From Sipunculus nudus (lineage: Eukaryota; Annelida; Sipuncula; Golfingiida; Sipunculidae): a DNA stretch of 64,000 bases. The stretch spans positions 985,108 to 1,049,107 of the forward strand of contig CM049317.1 in assembly GCA_026874595.1 (NCBI GenBank), in the 5' to 3' direction. Both the position numbers and the translations under genes were made by a program. Positions 11,359 to 24,700 of this stretch are shown here, one piece after another (position 1 is the first letter of the stretch; each line of letters starts with the position of its first letter). A model generated the notes under the pieces. The model did not search any database, had not been told where the DNA came from, and saw only the letters and a list, made by a program, of their open reading frames with translations.

Positions 11359-12645
11359 ACACTAACGACTTAAAGCTGATGGTGGTTTTACAAATCAGAT
11401 CTGTATGCTGGCTGATATCAGAATCAAAAGTGTGACAGCTGCACTATGTCTGCGCCCTGGAACCCCCCCCCCCCCCCCCCCCCCCGTACCATAACCAAAG
11501 AAAACATATCATACTTGTCTTGACAATACTCCGCAAGTTTTTGGCATAAACGCTGCCTAACACTTGTCATGTAATAGGTATATAAAAAGCTACATAGAAC
11601 TTGAACAATAGTGACATCCGCGCTTAACCGCGTTTACTTCATATACACAAAAACTGATAAAGTCCTGGGCAGATAAATATTTATACTACAAAGTGCAGGC
11701 GTATAATGTATGTGCTGAAAAACTAGCCGTCTCCATGGTGACACCTACCTCTGACCCCGGCCTAGATGATGTGACAGGTAGAGTATATACACAAGGTAAA
11801 CGTACGATAACCTTGTGGTTCACCTCAAGCATATAAACAGATTGCTTTAGCATATCAAGCACTCGGTTCACCTGCACAGTTAACACAGGCCAGGGCGACA
11901 AGAAATTTGCAATACCTGTTATAGGTTAGTACATTGTGACACATAATATATAGCTTAGGGTGCATTATATACACAATATATATATGTAGTGCTTCATACA
12001 TCATATATTTTGAAGACAGTAACTAAGCAGATTTTCTGTCGCTGACGCAAAAGCAGCTGCAAATATAATAATTTCTATATATGACGTTTATAACAGTAAT
12101 AATACCACGACAGATGTTGCCATTTAGATCCATTTTCTTATTTGTGCAATTGAAAAACACTACCAAAGTATATTGTACCAAATGTCTTATGGGCGCATAC
12201 ATGAAACTTTATTGCTGGATGACGCAGGTAACAGCAACACGTCACTTGGTATCCGGATTATATAGGTAACAGCCACAAATCACTTGGTATCCGGATTATA
12301 TAGGTAACAACCACACATCACTTGGTATCGGTCCTAACCTGTTAGTTTTAGATCACCTGTGAAACATCGGCTCTTCAGCGAGTCGAATCTACAACAGAAA
12401 AGTTCATACGCATGTCCTTATCAGGAGGTCTAAATATATCATTTACGTAAGGAATATACCCTGATCTAAAATGGTGGCCGCCTGAAGGTAACAGATTTGT
12501 TGATTTAGAAGTAAGTATTTCATACTAAGTAGTATGTATACTGTATCGGATTCAGAGTACTTACATTTAGTGCTGCTGTATGAACACGAAGTAAATAACT
12601 AAATAGTTTTCTTTGTTCCTCAACATCTCTGTGTTTTATTCTCAG
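11359..12645. other. Spacer upstream of gene B
   Basis: It contains a poly(C) run at 11463-11485, AT-rich sequence and three 38-bp repeats just upstream of gene B. A possible 5' UTR donor CTGAAG|GTAACAG is at 12487/12488 and an acceptor TTATTCTCAG ends at 12645, so the first non-coding exon of gene B may lie here. No TATA box was assigned. Confidence 0.4.
12226..12330. repeat. 38-bp tandem repeat, about 2.8 copies
   Basis: Units read AGGTAACAGCCACA...TCACTTGGTATCCGG. The AGGTAACAG part is identical to the putative donor of the 5' UTR exon at 12486-12494. Confidence 0.85.
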
Positions 12646-12658
12646 AGAATTAAGAACT

Positions 12659-12746
12659 ATGGATCAGTTTTCCTCTTGCTACCACTGGATGTCGGGCGTT
12701 TTATTGGTGTCGCTGGCTATTGCTGTTGGGGCTTCAAACATCCAAG
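12659..12746 (+). CDS. Gene B exon 1: signal peptide
   Basis: 29 codons plus one base (phase 1), ending CCAAG|GTGACA. It has MDQFSSCYHW and then the hydrophobic core SGVLLVSLAIAVGA, a typical secretory signal. The ATG follows an acceptor-like TTATTCTCAG 13 bases upstream. Confidence 0.87.
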
Positions 12747-15700
12747 GTGACACATTTTTTTTTCATCGTCATGTCATTTATTATTATAAAAATTAACATG
12801 TAAGTATGAGTATAAATACTCTGTAAAAATGAATGTGACGTCACACTTTGGTGCCCAGTGATTAATTGAATGTCATCCTTCCTATATATAAAAATCTGAT
12901 AGACAGAATAATATAAGGATACACATAGACCTGTTAAAAGCTTCGCTGGTATCGGGGAGCTGATTATCTTTGAGATATGAAATTACTACTTTATTCTACT
13001 TTTGTAAAGAACACTACTGATGACTGTATTTTGTAACACGTTCATTTCTACAGATTCGTGCATTGGACCCGCAACATTTGAAAACGCATCTCGGTGTTGC
13101 AAAGAAAGGGGATCGAACTCTGTACTGGCCCGTGTGACTGACCACAAGTCGTACCTAGACATGGCTGACATGATGCGTCAGATGAACGTGACGTCATCGT
13201 GGCTCAGTATAAGACGGCAACAGCTGGACACGTATGAGTGGATCAACGGTACACCTCTGAGTGAGTAGGCCTTGTTTGATGTTTTAATTAATATATAGAA
13301 CTGAATCAGCCTAAAAAAGTGATACATAAGATACAGGAAGAGGTATATGACATTTTAAAGTTGAGCGAATACCAGGTCAAGGTGTTTTGTGTACGTCTCC
13401 ATGGAGCATGCGTGTATCGGTCATCGTGGGATCTCTCTACAGTTTATTTTTCAGTCATAAAGGATTTATATAATGTTATAAAGTCTTATACTAAATCCCA
13501 TATTCATCACTCTTAAGTTCGATAAATTCTATCGGCTTGTCTTTCGAAATTGATATATAAGAGTTTTTTTCTCAAAATAGCACAATCTGCAGATAGAAGA
13601 AGGCATGGAAACAGTTATAGAACATAAAACGAACTAACGATATCACCCTTCTTCATAAATAACAAATACCTCTTTCTTAACCATTCTAATGTATCCATAT
13701 TATTAAGGGTAAATAAGCTATAGCATGTTTTAATTTAAAAAAAAGGTTTCACTTAATGTTTCAAGCGCAGTTATTTATCGTAACACTTATATTTATTTAC
13801 ACATCATTGTTAAGATGGCGGCTTCATGGTACCTGGATATATCAGAGATGCCCAGAGGTGCGGCATCCTGAACTCTTTGAGAGAGAAAGTCGAGGTCACT
13901 GAGTGCGCTAGTCAAAACATGGGGACCATCTGCGAGTACCAAGGTGCAAAATCTCTAGTCAGAAGTTTTTTCTTTTTCTAATTGTATGTCAGTGACATTG
14001 TATAATGAGTGAGAATGAAGGTAACTTTGTTATAAGATTGTATGTCAGTGACATTGTATAATGAGTGAAAATGAAGGTAACTTTGTTATAAGATTGTATG
14101 TCAGTGACATTGTATAATGAGTGAAAATGAAGGTAACTTTGTTATAGGATTGTATGTCAGTGACATTGTATAATGAGTGAAAATGAAGGTAACTTTGTTA
14201 TAAGATTGTATGTCAGTGACATTGTATAATGAGTGAAAATGAAGGTAACTTTGTTATAAGATTGTATGTAAATGACATTGTATAATGAGTGAAAATGAAG
14301 GTAACTTTGTTATAAGATTGTATGTCAGTGACATTGTATAATGAGTGAAAATGAAGGTAACTTTGTTATAAGATTGTATGTCAGTGACATTGTATAATGA
14401 GTGAAAATGAAGGTAACTTTGTTATAAGATTGTATGTCAGTGACATTGTATATTGAGTGAAAATGAAGGTAACTTTGTTATAAGATTGTATGTCAGTGAC
14501 ATTGTATAATGAGTGAAAATGAAGGTAACTTTGTTATAAGATTGTATGTCAGTGACATTGTATAATGAGTGAAAATGAAGGTAACTTTGTTATAAGATTG
14601 TATGTCAGTGACATTGTATAATGAGTGAACATGCAGGTAACTTTGTTATAAGATTGTATGTCAGTGACATTGTATAATGAGTGAAAATGAAGGTAACTTT
14701 GTTATAAGATTGTATGTCAGTGACATTGTATAATGAGTGAAAATGAAGGTAACTTTGTTATAAAATTGTATGTCAATGACATTGTATTATGAGTGAAAAT
14801 GAAGGTAACTTTGTTATAAGATTTATGTCAGTGACATTGTATAATGAGTGAAAATGAAGGTAACTTTGTTATAAGATTGTATGTCAGTGATATTGTATAA
14901 TGAGTGAAAATGAAGGTAACTTTGTTATAAGATTGTATGTCAGTGACATTGTATAATGAGTGAAAATGAAGGTAACTTTGTTATAAGATTGTATGTCGGT
15001 GACATTGTATAATGAGTGAAAATGAAGGTAACTTTGTTATAAGATTGTATGTCAGTGACATTGTATAATGAGTGAAAATGAAGGTAACTTTGTTATAAGA
15101 TTGTATGTCAGTGACATTGTATAATGAGTGAAAATGAAGGTAACTTTGTTATAAGATTGTATGTCAGTGACATTGTATAATGAGTGAAAATAAAGGTAAC
15201 TTTTTTATAAGATTGTATGTCAATGACATTGTATAAAGAGTGAAAATGAAGGTAACTTTGTTATAAGATTGTATGTCAGTGACATTGTATAATGAGTGAA
15301 AATGAAGGTAACTTTGTTATAAGATTGTATGTCAGTGACATTGTATAATGAGTGAAAATGAAGGTAACTTTGTTATAAGATTGTATGTCAGTGACATTGT
15401 ATAATGAGTGAAAATGAAGGTAACTTTGTTATAAGATTGTATGTCAATGACATTGTATAATGGGTGAACATGCAGGTAACTTTGTTATAAGATTGTATGT
15501 CAGTGACATTGTATAATGAGTGAACATGCAGGTAACTTTGTTATAAGATTGTATGTCAGTGACATTGTATAATGAGTGAAAATGAAGGTAACTTTGTTAT
15601 AAGATTGTATGTCAATGACATTGTATAATGAGTGAAAATGAAGGTAACTTTGTTATAAGATTGTATGTCAGTGACATTGTATAATGAGTGAAAATGAAGG

Positions 15701-18700
15701 TAACTTTGTTATAAGATTGTATGTCAATGACATTGTATAATGAGTGAAAATGAAGGTAACTTTGTTATAAGATTGTATGTCAGTGACATTGTATAATGAG
15801 TGAACATGCAGGTAACTTTGTTATAAGATTGTATGTCAGTGACATTGTATAATGAGTGAAAATTAAGGTAACTTTGTTATAAGATTGTATGTCAGTGACA
15901 TTGTATAATGAGTGAAAATGAAGGTAACTTTGTTATAAGATTGTATGTCAGTGACATTGTATAATGAGTGAAAATGAAGGTAACTTTGTTATAAGATTGT
16001 ATGTCAATGACATTGTATAATGAGTGAAAATGAAAGTAACTTTGTTAAAAGATTGTATGTCAATGACATTGTATAATGAGTGAAAATGAAGGTAACTTTG
16101 TTAGAAGATTGATATGTAGTGTAATAAATGAAATTTTTGAATTTCTCGATTGACTGTATATCCCTCAGTCATACCAGTAATTAAGACTTCAGAGTGTTTG
16201 TACCCCTCAGTCACTTGCAGTTAAGACATCAGAGTGTAAGTACCCCTGTGTCATACCTGTAGTTAAGACATCAGAGTGTAAGTACCCCTGTGTCATACCT
16301 GTAGTTAAGACATCAGAGTGTAAGTACACCTCAGTCGTACCTGTAGTTAAGACATCAGAGTGTAAGTACACCTCAGTCGTACCTGTAGTTAAGACATCAG
16401 AGTGTAAGTACCCCTGTGTCATACCTGTAGTTAAGACATCAGAGTGTAAGTACACCTCAGTCGTACCTGTAGTTAAGACTTCAGAGTGTAAGTACACCTC
16501 AGTCGTACCTGTAGTTATGACAACAGGTTGTAAGTCCCCTAAGTCATACCTGTAGTTAATACAGTCATACCTGTAGTTAAAACATCAGAGTGTCCCCACA
16601 GTCATACCTGTAGTTAAGACTTCAGAGTGTAAGTACCCCTCAGTCATACCTGTAGTTAAGACTTCAGAGTGTAAGTACCCCTCAGTCACACCTGTAGTTA
16701 AGACATCAGAGTGTAAGTGCCCCTCAGTCGTACCTGTAGTTAAGACATCAGAGTGTAAGTACACCTCAGTCGTACCTGTAGTTATGACAACAGGTTGTAA
16801 GTCCCCTAAGTCATACCTGTAGTTAATACAGTCATACCTGTAGTTAATACATCAGAGTATCCCCACAGTCATACCTGTAGTTAAGACTTCAGAGTGTAAG
16901 TACCCCTCAGTCATACCTGTAGTTAAGACTTCAGAGTGTAAGTACCCCTCAGTCACACCTGTAGTTAAGACATCAGAGTGTAAGTGCCCCTCAGTCACAC
17001 CTGTAGTTAAGACATCAGAGTGTAAGTGCCCCTCAGTCACACCTGTAGTTAAGACTTCAGAGTGTAAGTGCCCCTCAGTCGTACCTGTAGTTAAGACTTT
17101 AGAGTGTATGTACCCCTCAGTCGTACCTGTAGTTAAGACTTCAGAGTGTAAGTACCCCTCAGTCATACCTGTAGTTAAGACATCAGAGTGGAAGTACCCC
17201 TCAGTCATACCTGTAGTTAAGACATCAGAGTGTAAGTACCCCTCAGTCATACCTGTAGTTAAGACATCAGAGTGTAAGTACCCCTCAGTCATACCTGTAG
17301 TTAAGACCTACGAGGGTAAGTATCCCTCACTCATACCTGTAGTTAAGACTTGAATTATATCTGACCAGGTTGTTCCGGGTGTGCCGCACTGGGGTCGTTG
17401 TCTCACAGCTGTGTCCGCGTCAAGACTACGTGCTTCGTCCTGTTTTTTGGCGTCAGTGACTGGCACAGCGGCAGAGCTCTCTGTCTGTCTCAGGGCTGGG
17501 ACTGTGACAGTGCTGACATCAGCTAATAACATCCAGGGTCTAACCCGCAGTGACTGGTTCATTGCTGGCCAGGTTTGTCCGCTCTACTGGATCGGGCTGC
17601 GGAGAGACCGGTGGAAGTCTGACGGGAAAGAAGGTAAGATTAATATTACTAATACCATGTCAATATCTCAAACCAGAAGGAAGGTATTAACATCACTAAT
17701 ACCATGTCAATATCTCAATCCAGAAGGTAGGTATTTACATTACAAATACCATGTCAATATCTCAAACCAAAAGGTAGGTATTAACATTTCTAATACCAGG
17801 TTAATATCTCAGACGAGAAAGTAGGTATAAACATTTCTATCACCATGTCAATATCTCAAACCAGAAGGAAGGTATTAACATCACTAATACCATGTCAATA
17901 TCTCAAACCAGAAGGTAGGTATTAACATCTCAAACCAAAAGGTATGTATTAACATTACTAATACCATGTCAATATCTCAAACTAGAAGCTAGGTATTAAC
18001 ATTACAGATACCATGTCAATATTTTAAACCAGAAGGTCGGTATAAACATTACTAATAACCGTGTCAATATCTCAAACAAGAAGGTAGGTATTAACATTAC
18101 TAATCCCATCTCAATATCTCAAACCAGAAGGCAGGTATTAACATTTCTAATATCATGTCAATATCTCAAACCAGAAGGTAGGTATTAACATTACTAATAC
18201 CCTGTCAATAGCTGAAGCCAGAACTTGAGAAGGTAGGTACTAACATTACTTTAATACCATGTCAATAGCTCAAACCACGTCACCTAGTGAAATGCATTAA
18301 TCACTGGTTTTATATGTCAAGTATACGTTTTCATTATGTTTAACACATTTAGTAATAACATATTGACTGGCCGTATTGTAGTTGTGATGAGTCGCACTTA
18401 CTGGGCTGAGGATGAGCCGGCTTATACAGGGAGGTGTGCTGTTGTTGTCAGTCTGGGAACTCGGCGCTATGTGTGGAAGACTGCGTCTTGTAACGAGGAG
18501 CACGCTTATATATGCCAGTTTGTGGACGGTATGACATCCCTCCGTTACAGATATTGATAAGAAAGTTGGAATATATAAATTTGCCCGAGTATTTGTGAAG
18601 TCATAGCGTGAAGTCAAGGTGTGAAACACACGCACACATTACACACATAAAAAAGACATGATATATACAGAATAGAACTTAAGCAGGCACATTTTGCTGG

Positions 18701-21700
18701 CATGTTATTTGAATAGGTAAATGTACTATACACGTACACGCGTAAGCTAGGAAATCGGTACAACGTATATATAGGCCTTAATCAAGTATTAAGTAAGTAA
18801 CAAGGCTTTATTTACACTGTTGATACAGTGGTTGTTTTATTTTCCGTTCCAGGGAAAGGCTCTCAAGGCAAGGTCGAAGATCATCCGACATTTCAAACGG
18901 ATAAACCTACCAGTAAGTGTGTGTAGAGGAGATATTTGTCATTTAAACTTGACATCTGATATTTAAATTAAAGAAACGTATAGACAATTTTGATGAAATT
19001 AACCGGAATATAGAAAAGACCTGTACGTAAAATATTTTATTTGAGATCTGTTGTTCACTGTTTGATAAAGAAAACGGGACTCAAATTTATAGAAAAAACT
19101 TAACATGTCAATATGTATGGCTGTCAGTTCACCTTGGAGGAAGCACTGGAATATATTGCTTTAATACAAAAGACTTATTAAGCCATTATTCATAACCCCG
19201 TTAATTAGTAATCAACAAGGTGCTTATATCACTTTGTTTGTTGTTTAACCTTGAAGCGCGCCTTTTAAAAGTTCTTACGACCAGTGAATACGAGAAAGGA
19301 GCGACAGGTCGCCAGGTGACCTCAGAAAGCAGCCAGAATATAGGTTGGTCCAGACATCCTGTACGACTGTGCGGTAACGTTAATTAGCAGTCAACGCCAG
19401 ACAAACACATTATGCCCTAAACATGCACACACTAGCTTTTCTGTACAAAGCATTAATTCACACGTGTTAAAGGCGGATACCATACTTTCTCGTTCCTTTT
19501 TGAGAATGTATATGTATGTTAACGGAAAAATTAAAGCTTACCTGCAGAAGCTAATAACTGTTATATATTACATTGTACCATGTGTTTAGAAAGTTTGCAT
19601 TATACCTTAAATGGTTATTATTTACAAATTACTATTTATCAAATCTTTATGAAATCGTTATGTAGCATTCATATAAAATATGGAAAGTGGCAAAAATATA
19701 GGCGGTGTTTTTCTCATTATCATTACTATTATAGTCTAGCACTGGTTAATCTTGGATTTGCAGTTCCTGAAGCTACTCTGGTGGTCGTGTGTACACTGTT
19801 GTTTTTTTTCGTGATTGGACTCCTGGCTTTCTTCGTCTATACCCAGAGGAAGGTAGTTTACCAGTGTTCTTCATAATCATCATAACATTGTGTAGATACA
19901 GATAAAGATCTCCTAAAAACCACGTGACCTCCACGAGCATTATGCTCTGCTCCTTCACTGATCTCTAAACGTTAGTTGTAAACGATCATGTCCAGGTCAC
20001 TGCTTTACCAAATATATGTACATGTTCTGTATATGTACATGTGCTGTATATGTACACGTGTTGTATATGAACATGTTCTGTATATGTACATGTTCTGTAT
20101 TTGTACATGTTCTGTATATGTACATGTTCTGTATATGTACATGTTCTGTATATGTACATGTTCTGTACAGGTACATGTCCTGTACAGGTACATGTGCCGT
20201 ATATGTACATGTGCTGTATATGTACATGTGCTGTATATAAACATGTTCTGTATTTGTACATGTTCTGTATTTGTACATGTTCTGTATATGTACATGTTCT
20301 GTACAGGTACATGTTCTGTACAGGTACATGTGCCGTATTTGTACATGTTCTGTATATGTACATGTTTTTGTATATGTACATGTTCTGTATATGTACATGT
20401 GCTGTATATGTACATGTGCTGTATATGTACATGTGCCGTATATGTACATGTTCTGTATATGTACATGTTCTGTATATGTACATGTTCTGTACAGGTACAT
20501 GTTCTGTACAGGTACATGTGCTGTATATGTACATGTGCTGTATATGTACATGTGCTTTATATGTACATGTTCTGTATATGTACATGTTCTGTATATGTAC
20601 ATGTTCTGTACAGGTACATGTGCCGTATATGTACATGTGCTGTATATGTACATGTGCCGTATATGTACTTGTGCTGTATTTGTACATATTCTTTATATGT
20701 ACATGTTCTTTATATGTCGATGTGCTGTATATGTACATGGGCTGTATATGTACATGTGCTGTTTATGTACATGTTCTGTATATGTACATGTTCTGTACAG
20801 GTACATGTTGTGTACAGGTACATGTGCCGTATATGTACATGTGCTGTATATGTACATGTGCCGTATATGTACATGTGCTGTATATGTACATGTTTTGTAT
20901 GTGTACATGTTCTGCATGTCCACGAATGTATATGTAGAAGTCTGTCAGGGTTCGTAATATTTTTAAATATTCACCTTTTCAAAGGAAAGGCATAAATCTA
21001 GTTTTTCCTTTCCGCAGGAAAATTTGCCTTTCCGCTTTATTATACCCAAACTTTTACTCAGACACTACCGTTTTGACATATTTGTCGAACGGTTAACCTG
21101 TGCTGTCAAGGTACAGCGTCTGAATGGCTACACCGGGCCATCTACACTTGGCCATTTTTTAATTAAGTATGCTTTGATTGTATATACGCCAGTGTGTCAT
21201 AAATATTAGGCAATAACCTATTTCCTAACAAACTGAGAATAGTCCAGGGGTTTAGTCTGATACTTATGGCTTTGCTGCTCTGCAAATCATGGAGCACTAT
21301 AATTTTAGCAGCGCTGCGGATCCATAATAGCGCGGAGAACCAGTGTAGCTGAAGGTTTACAAGTGACCATACTTTTTGCGTATTTTTCAGTATTTGTAAT
21401 GTGGGGAACATGTAGGAGTTAAACTTTCAAACGGAGGGGTATAAAAGGAATAACGCAAATCCGTGCATGTGTTTGCCTGTCGTGTATGTGAATGTCTGTA
21501 TATGTTAATGTCTGTGAACGTGCATGTCTGTATATTTACATGGCTGTATAACTGCATGTCTACATATGTGCATGTCTCTATTTGTACATGTCTCTATATG
21601 TACATGGCTGTATATGTGCATGTCTGTATACACTGTAAAACACACACATGATAGAGATAAGTGACGCCGCTAACAATAACACTATAAAACACAAACATGA

Positions 21701-24700
21701 TAGAGACAAGTGACGCCGCTATAAATAACACTGTAAAACAGAAACATGAGAGAGCTAAGTGACGCCGCTAGCAATAACATAAAAAAACACAAACATGAGA
21801 GACATAAGTGACGCCTCTAAAAATAACACTGTAAAACACACACATGATAGAGATAAGTGACGTCGCTAACAATAACACTGTAAAACACAAACATGATAGA
21901 GATTAATGACGCCGCGAACAATAACACTGTAAAACACAAACATGATAGAGATAAGTGACGCCGCTATAAATAACACTGTAAAACAGAAACATGAGAGAGC
22001 TAAGTGACGCCGCTAGCAATTACATAAAAAAACACAAACATGAGAGACATAAGTGACGCCTCTAAAAATAACACTGTAAAACACACACATGATAGAGATA
22101 AGTGACGTCGCTAACAATAACACTGTAAAACAGAAACATGATAGAGATTAATGACGCCGCGAACAATAACTCTGTAAAACACAAACATGACAGAGACATA
22201 AGTGACGCCTCGAACAATAACACTGTAAAACACAAACATGATAGAGACAAGTGACGCCGCTATAAATAACACTGTAAAACAGAAACATGAGAGAGCTAAG
22301 TGACGCCGCTAGCAATTACATAAAAAACACAAACATGAGAGACATAAGTGACGCCTCTAAAAATAACACTGTAAAACACACACATGATAGAGATAAGTGA
22401 CGTCGCTAACAATAACACTGTAAAACACAAACATGAGAGACATAAGTGACGCCTCTAAAAATAACACTGTAAAACACACACATGATAGAGATAAGTGACG
22501 TCGCTAACAATAACACTGTAAAACACAAACATGATAGAGATTAATGACGCCGCGAACAATAACACTGTAAAACACAAACATGATAGAGATAAGTGACGCC
22601 GCTAACAATAACACTATAAAACACAAACATGATAGAGATAAGTGACGTCGCTAACAATAACACTGTAAAACAGAAACATGATAGAGATTAATGACGCCGC
22701 GAACAATAACTCTGTAAAACACAAACATGATAGAGACATAAGTGACGCCTCGAACAATAACACTGTAAAACACAAACATGATAGAGACAAGTGACGCCGC
22801 TATAAATAACACTGTAAAACAGAAACATGAGAGAGCTAAGTGACGCCGCTAGCAATTACATAAAAAACACAAACATGAGAGACATAAGTGACGCCTCTAA
22901 AAATAACACTGTAAAACACACACATGATAGAGATAAGTGACGTCGCTAACAATAACACTGTAAAACACAAACATGATAGAGATTAATGACGCCGCGAACA
23001 ATAACACTGTAAAACACAAACATGATAGAGATAAGTGACGCCGCGAACAATAACTCTGTAAAACAAAACATGATAGAGATAAGTGACGCCGCTAACAATA
23101 ACACTGTAAAACACAAACATGATAGAGACATAAGTGACGCCTCGAACAATAACACTGTAAAACACAAACATGATAGAGACAAGTGACGCCGCTATAAATA
23201 ACACTGTAAAACAGAAACATGAGAGAGCTAAGTGACGCCGCTAGCAATTACATAAAAAACACAAACATGAGAGACATAAGTGACGCCTCTAAAAATAACA
23301 CTGTAAAACACACACATGATAGAGATAAGTGACGTCGCTAACAATAACACTGTAAAACACAAACATGATAGAGATTAATGACGCCGCGAACAATAACACT
23401 GTAAAACACAAACATGATAGAGATAAGTGACGCCGCTAACAATAACACTATAAAACACAAACATGATAGAGATTAATGACGCCGCGAACAATAACACTGT
23501 AAAACACAAACATGATAGAGATAAGTGACGCCGCGAACAATAACTCTGTAAAACAAAACATGATAGAGATAAGTGACGCCGCTAACAATAACACTGTAAA
23601 ACACAAACATGATAGAGACATAAGTGACGCCTCGAACAATAACACTGTAAAACACAAACATGATAGAGACAAGTGACGCCGCTATAAATAACACTGTAAA
23701 ACAGAAACATGAGAGAGCTAAGTGACGCCGCTAGCAATTACATAAAAAACACAAACATGAGAGACATAAGTGACGCCTCTAAAAATAACACTGTAAAACA
23801 CACACATGATAGAGATAAGTGACGTCGCTAACAATAACACTGTAAAACACAAACATGATAGAGATTAATGACGCCGCGAACAATAACACTGTAAAACACA
23901 AACATGATAGAGATAAGTGACGCCGCTAACAATAACACTATAAAACACAAACATGATAGAGATAAGTGACGCCGCTAACAATAACACTGTAAAACACAAA
24001 CATGATAGAGATAAGTCACGCCACTAACAATAACAATGTAAAACACACACATGATAGAGATAAGTGACGCCGCTAACAATAACACTATAAAACAAAACAT
24101 GATAGAGATGAGTGACGCCACTAACAATAACACAGTAAAACACAAACATGATAGAGATAAGTGACGCCGCTAACAATAACACTGTAAAACACAAACATGA
24201 TAGAGATAAGTGACGCCGCTAACAATAACACTGTAAAACACAAACATGATAGAGATAAGTGACGCCACTAACAATAACAATGTAAAACACACACATGATA
24301 GAGGTAAGTGACGCCACTAACAATGTCACTGTAAAACAGAAACATGATGGAGATAAGTGACGTCGCTTACAATAACACTATAAAACACAACATGATAGAG
24401 ATAAGTGACGCCGCTAAAATAACACTGTAAAACACAAACAAGATAGATATAAGTGACGCCGCTAACAATAACACAGTAAAACACAAACATGATAGAGATA
24501 AGTGACGCCGCTAACAAAAAAAACTGTAAAACACAAACATGATAGAGATAAGTGACGCCACTAACAATAACACTGTAAAACACAAACAAGATAGAGATAA
24601 GTGACGCCGCTAACAATAACACTGTAAAACACAAACAAGATAGAGATAAGTGACGCCGCTAACAAAACACCGTAAACACAAACAAGATAGAGATAAGTGA

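Noticed and set aside
13977-16112. CRISPR-like regular array
   Set aside because: Whole units repeat without unique spacers, and the context is eukaryotic; it is a minisatellite.
16207-17353. 14-residue repeat proteins on both strands
   Set aside because: The 42-bp period keeps any stop-free frame open. The region is inside an intron of gene B.
19986-20995. Overlapping open frames of 170-335 codons on both strands
   Set aside because: They follow entirely from a stop-free 17-bp tandem unit; the proteins are rotations of one short repeat with no domain.
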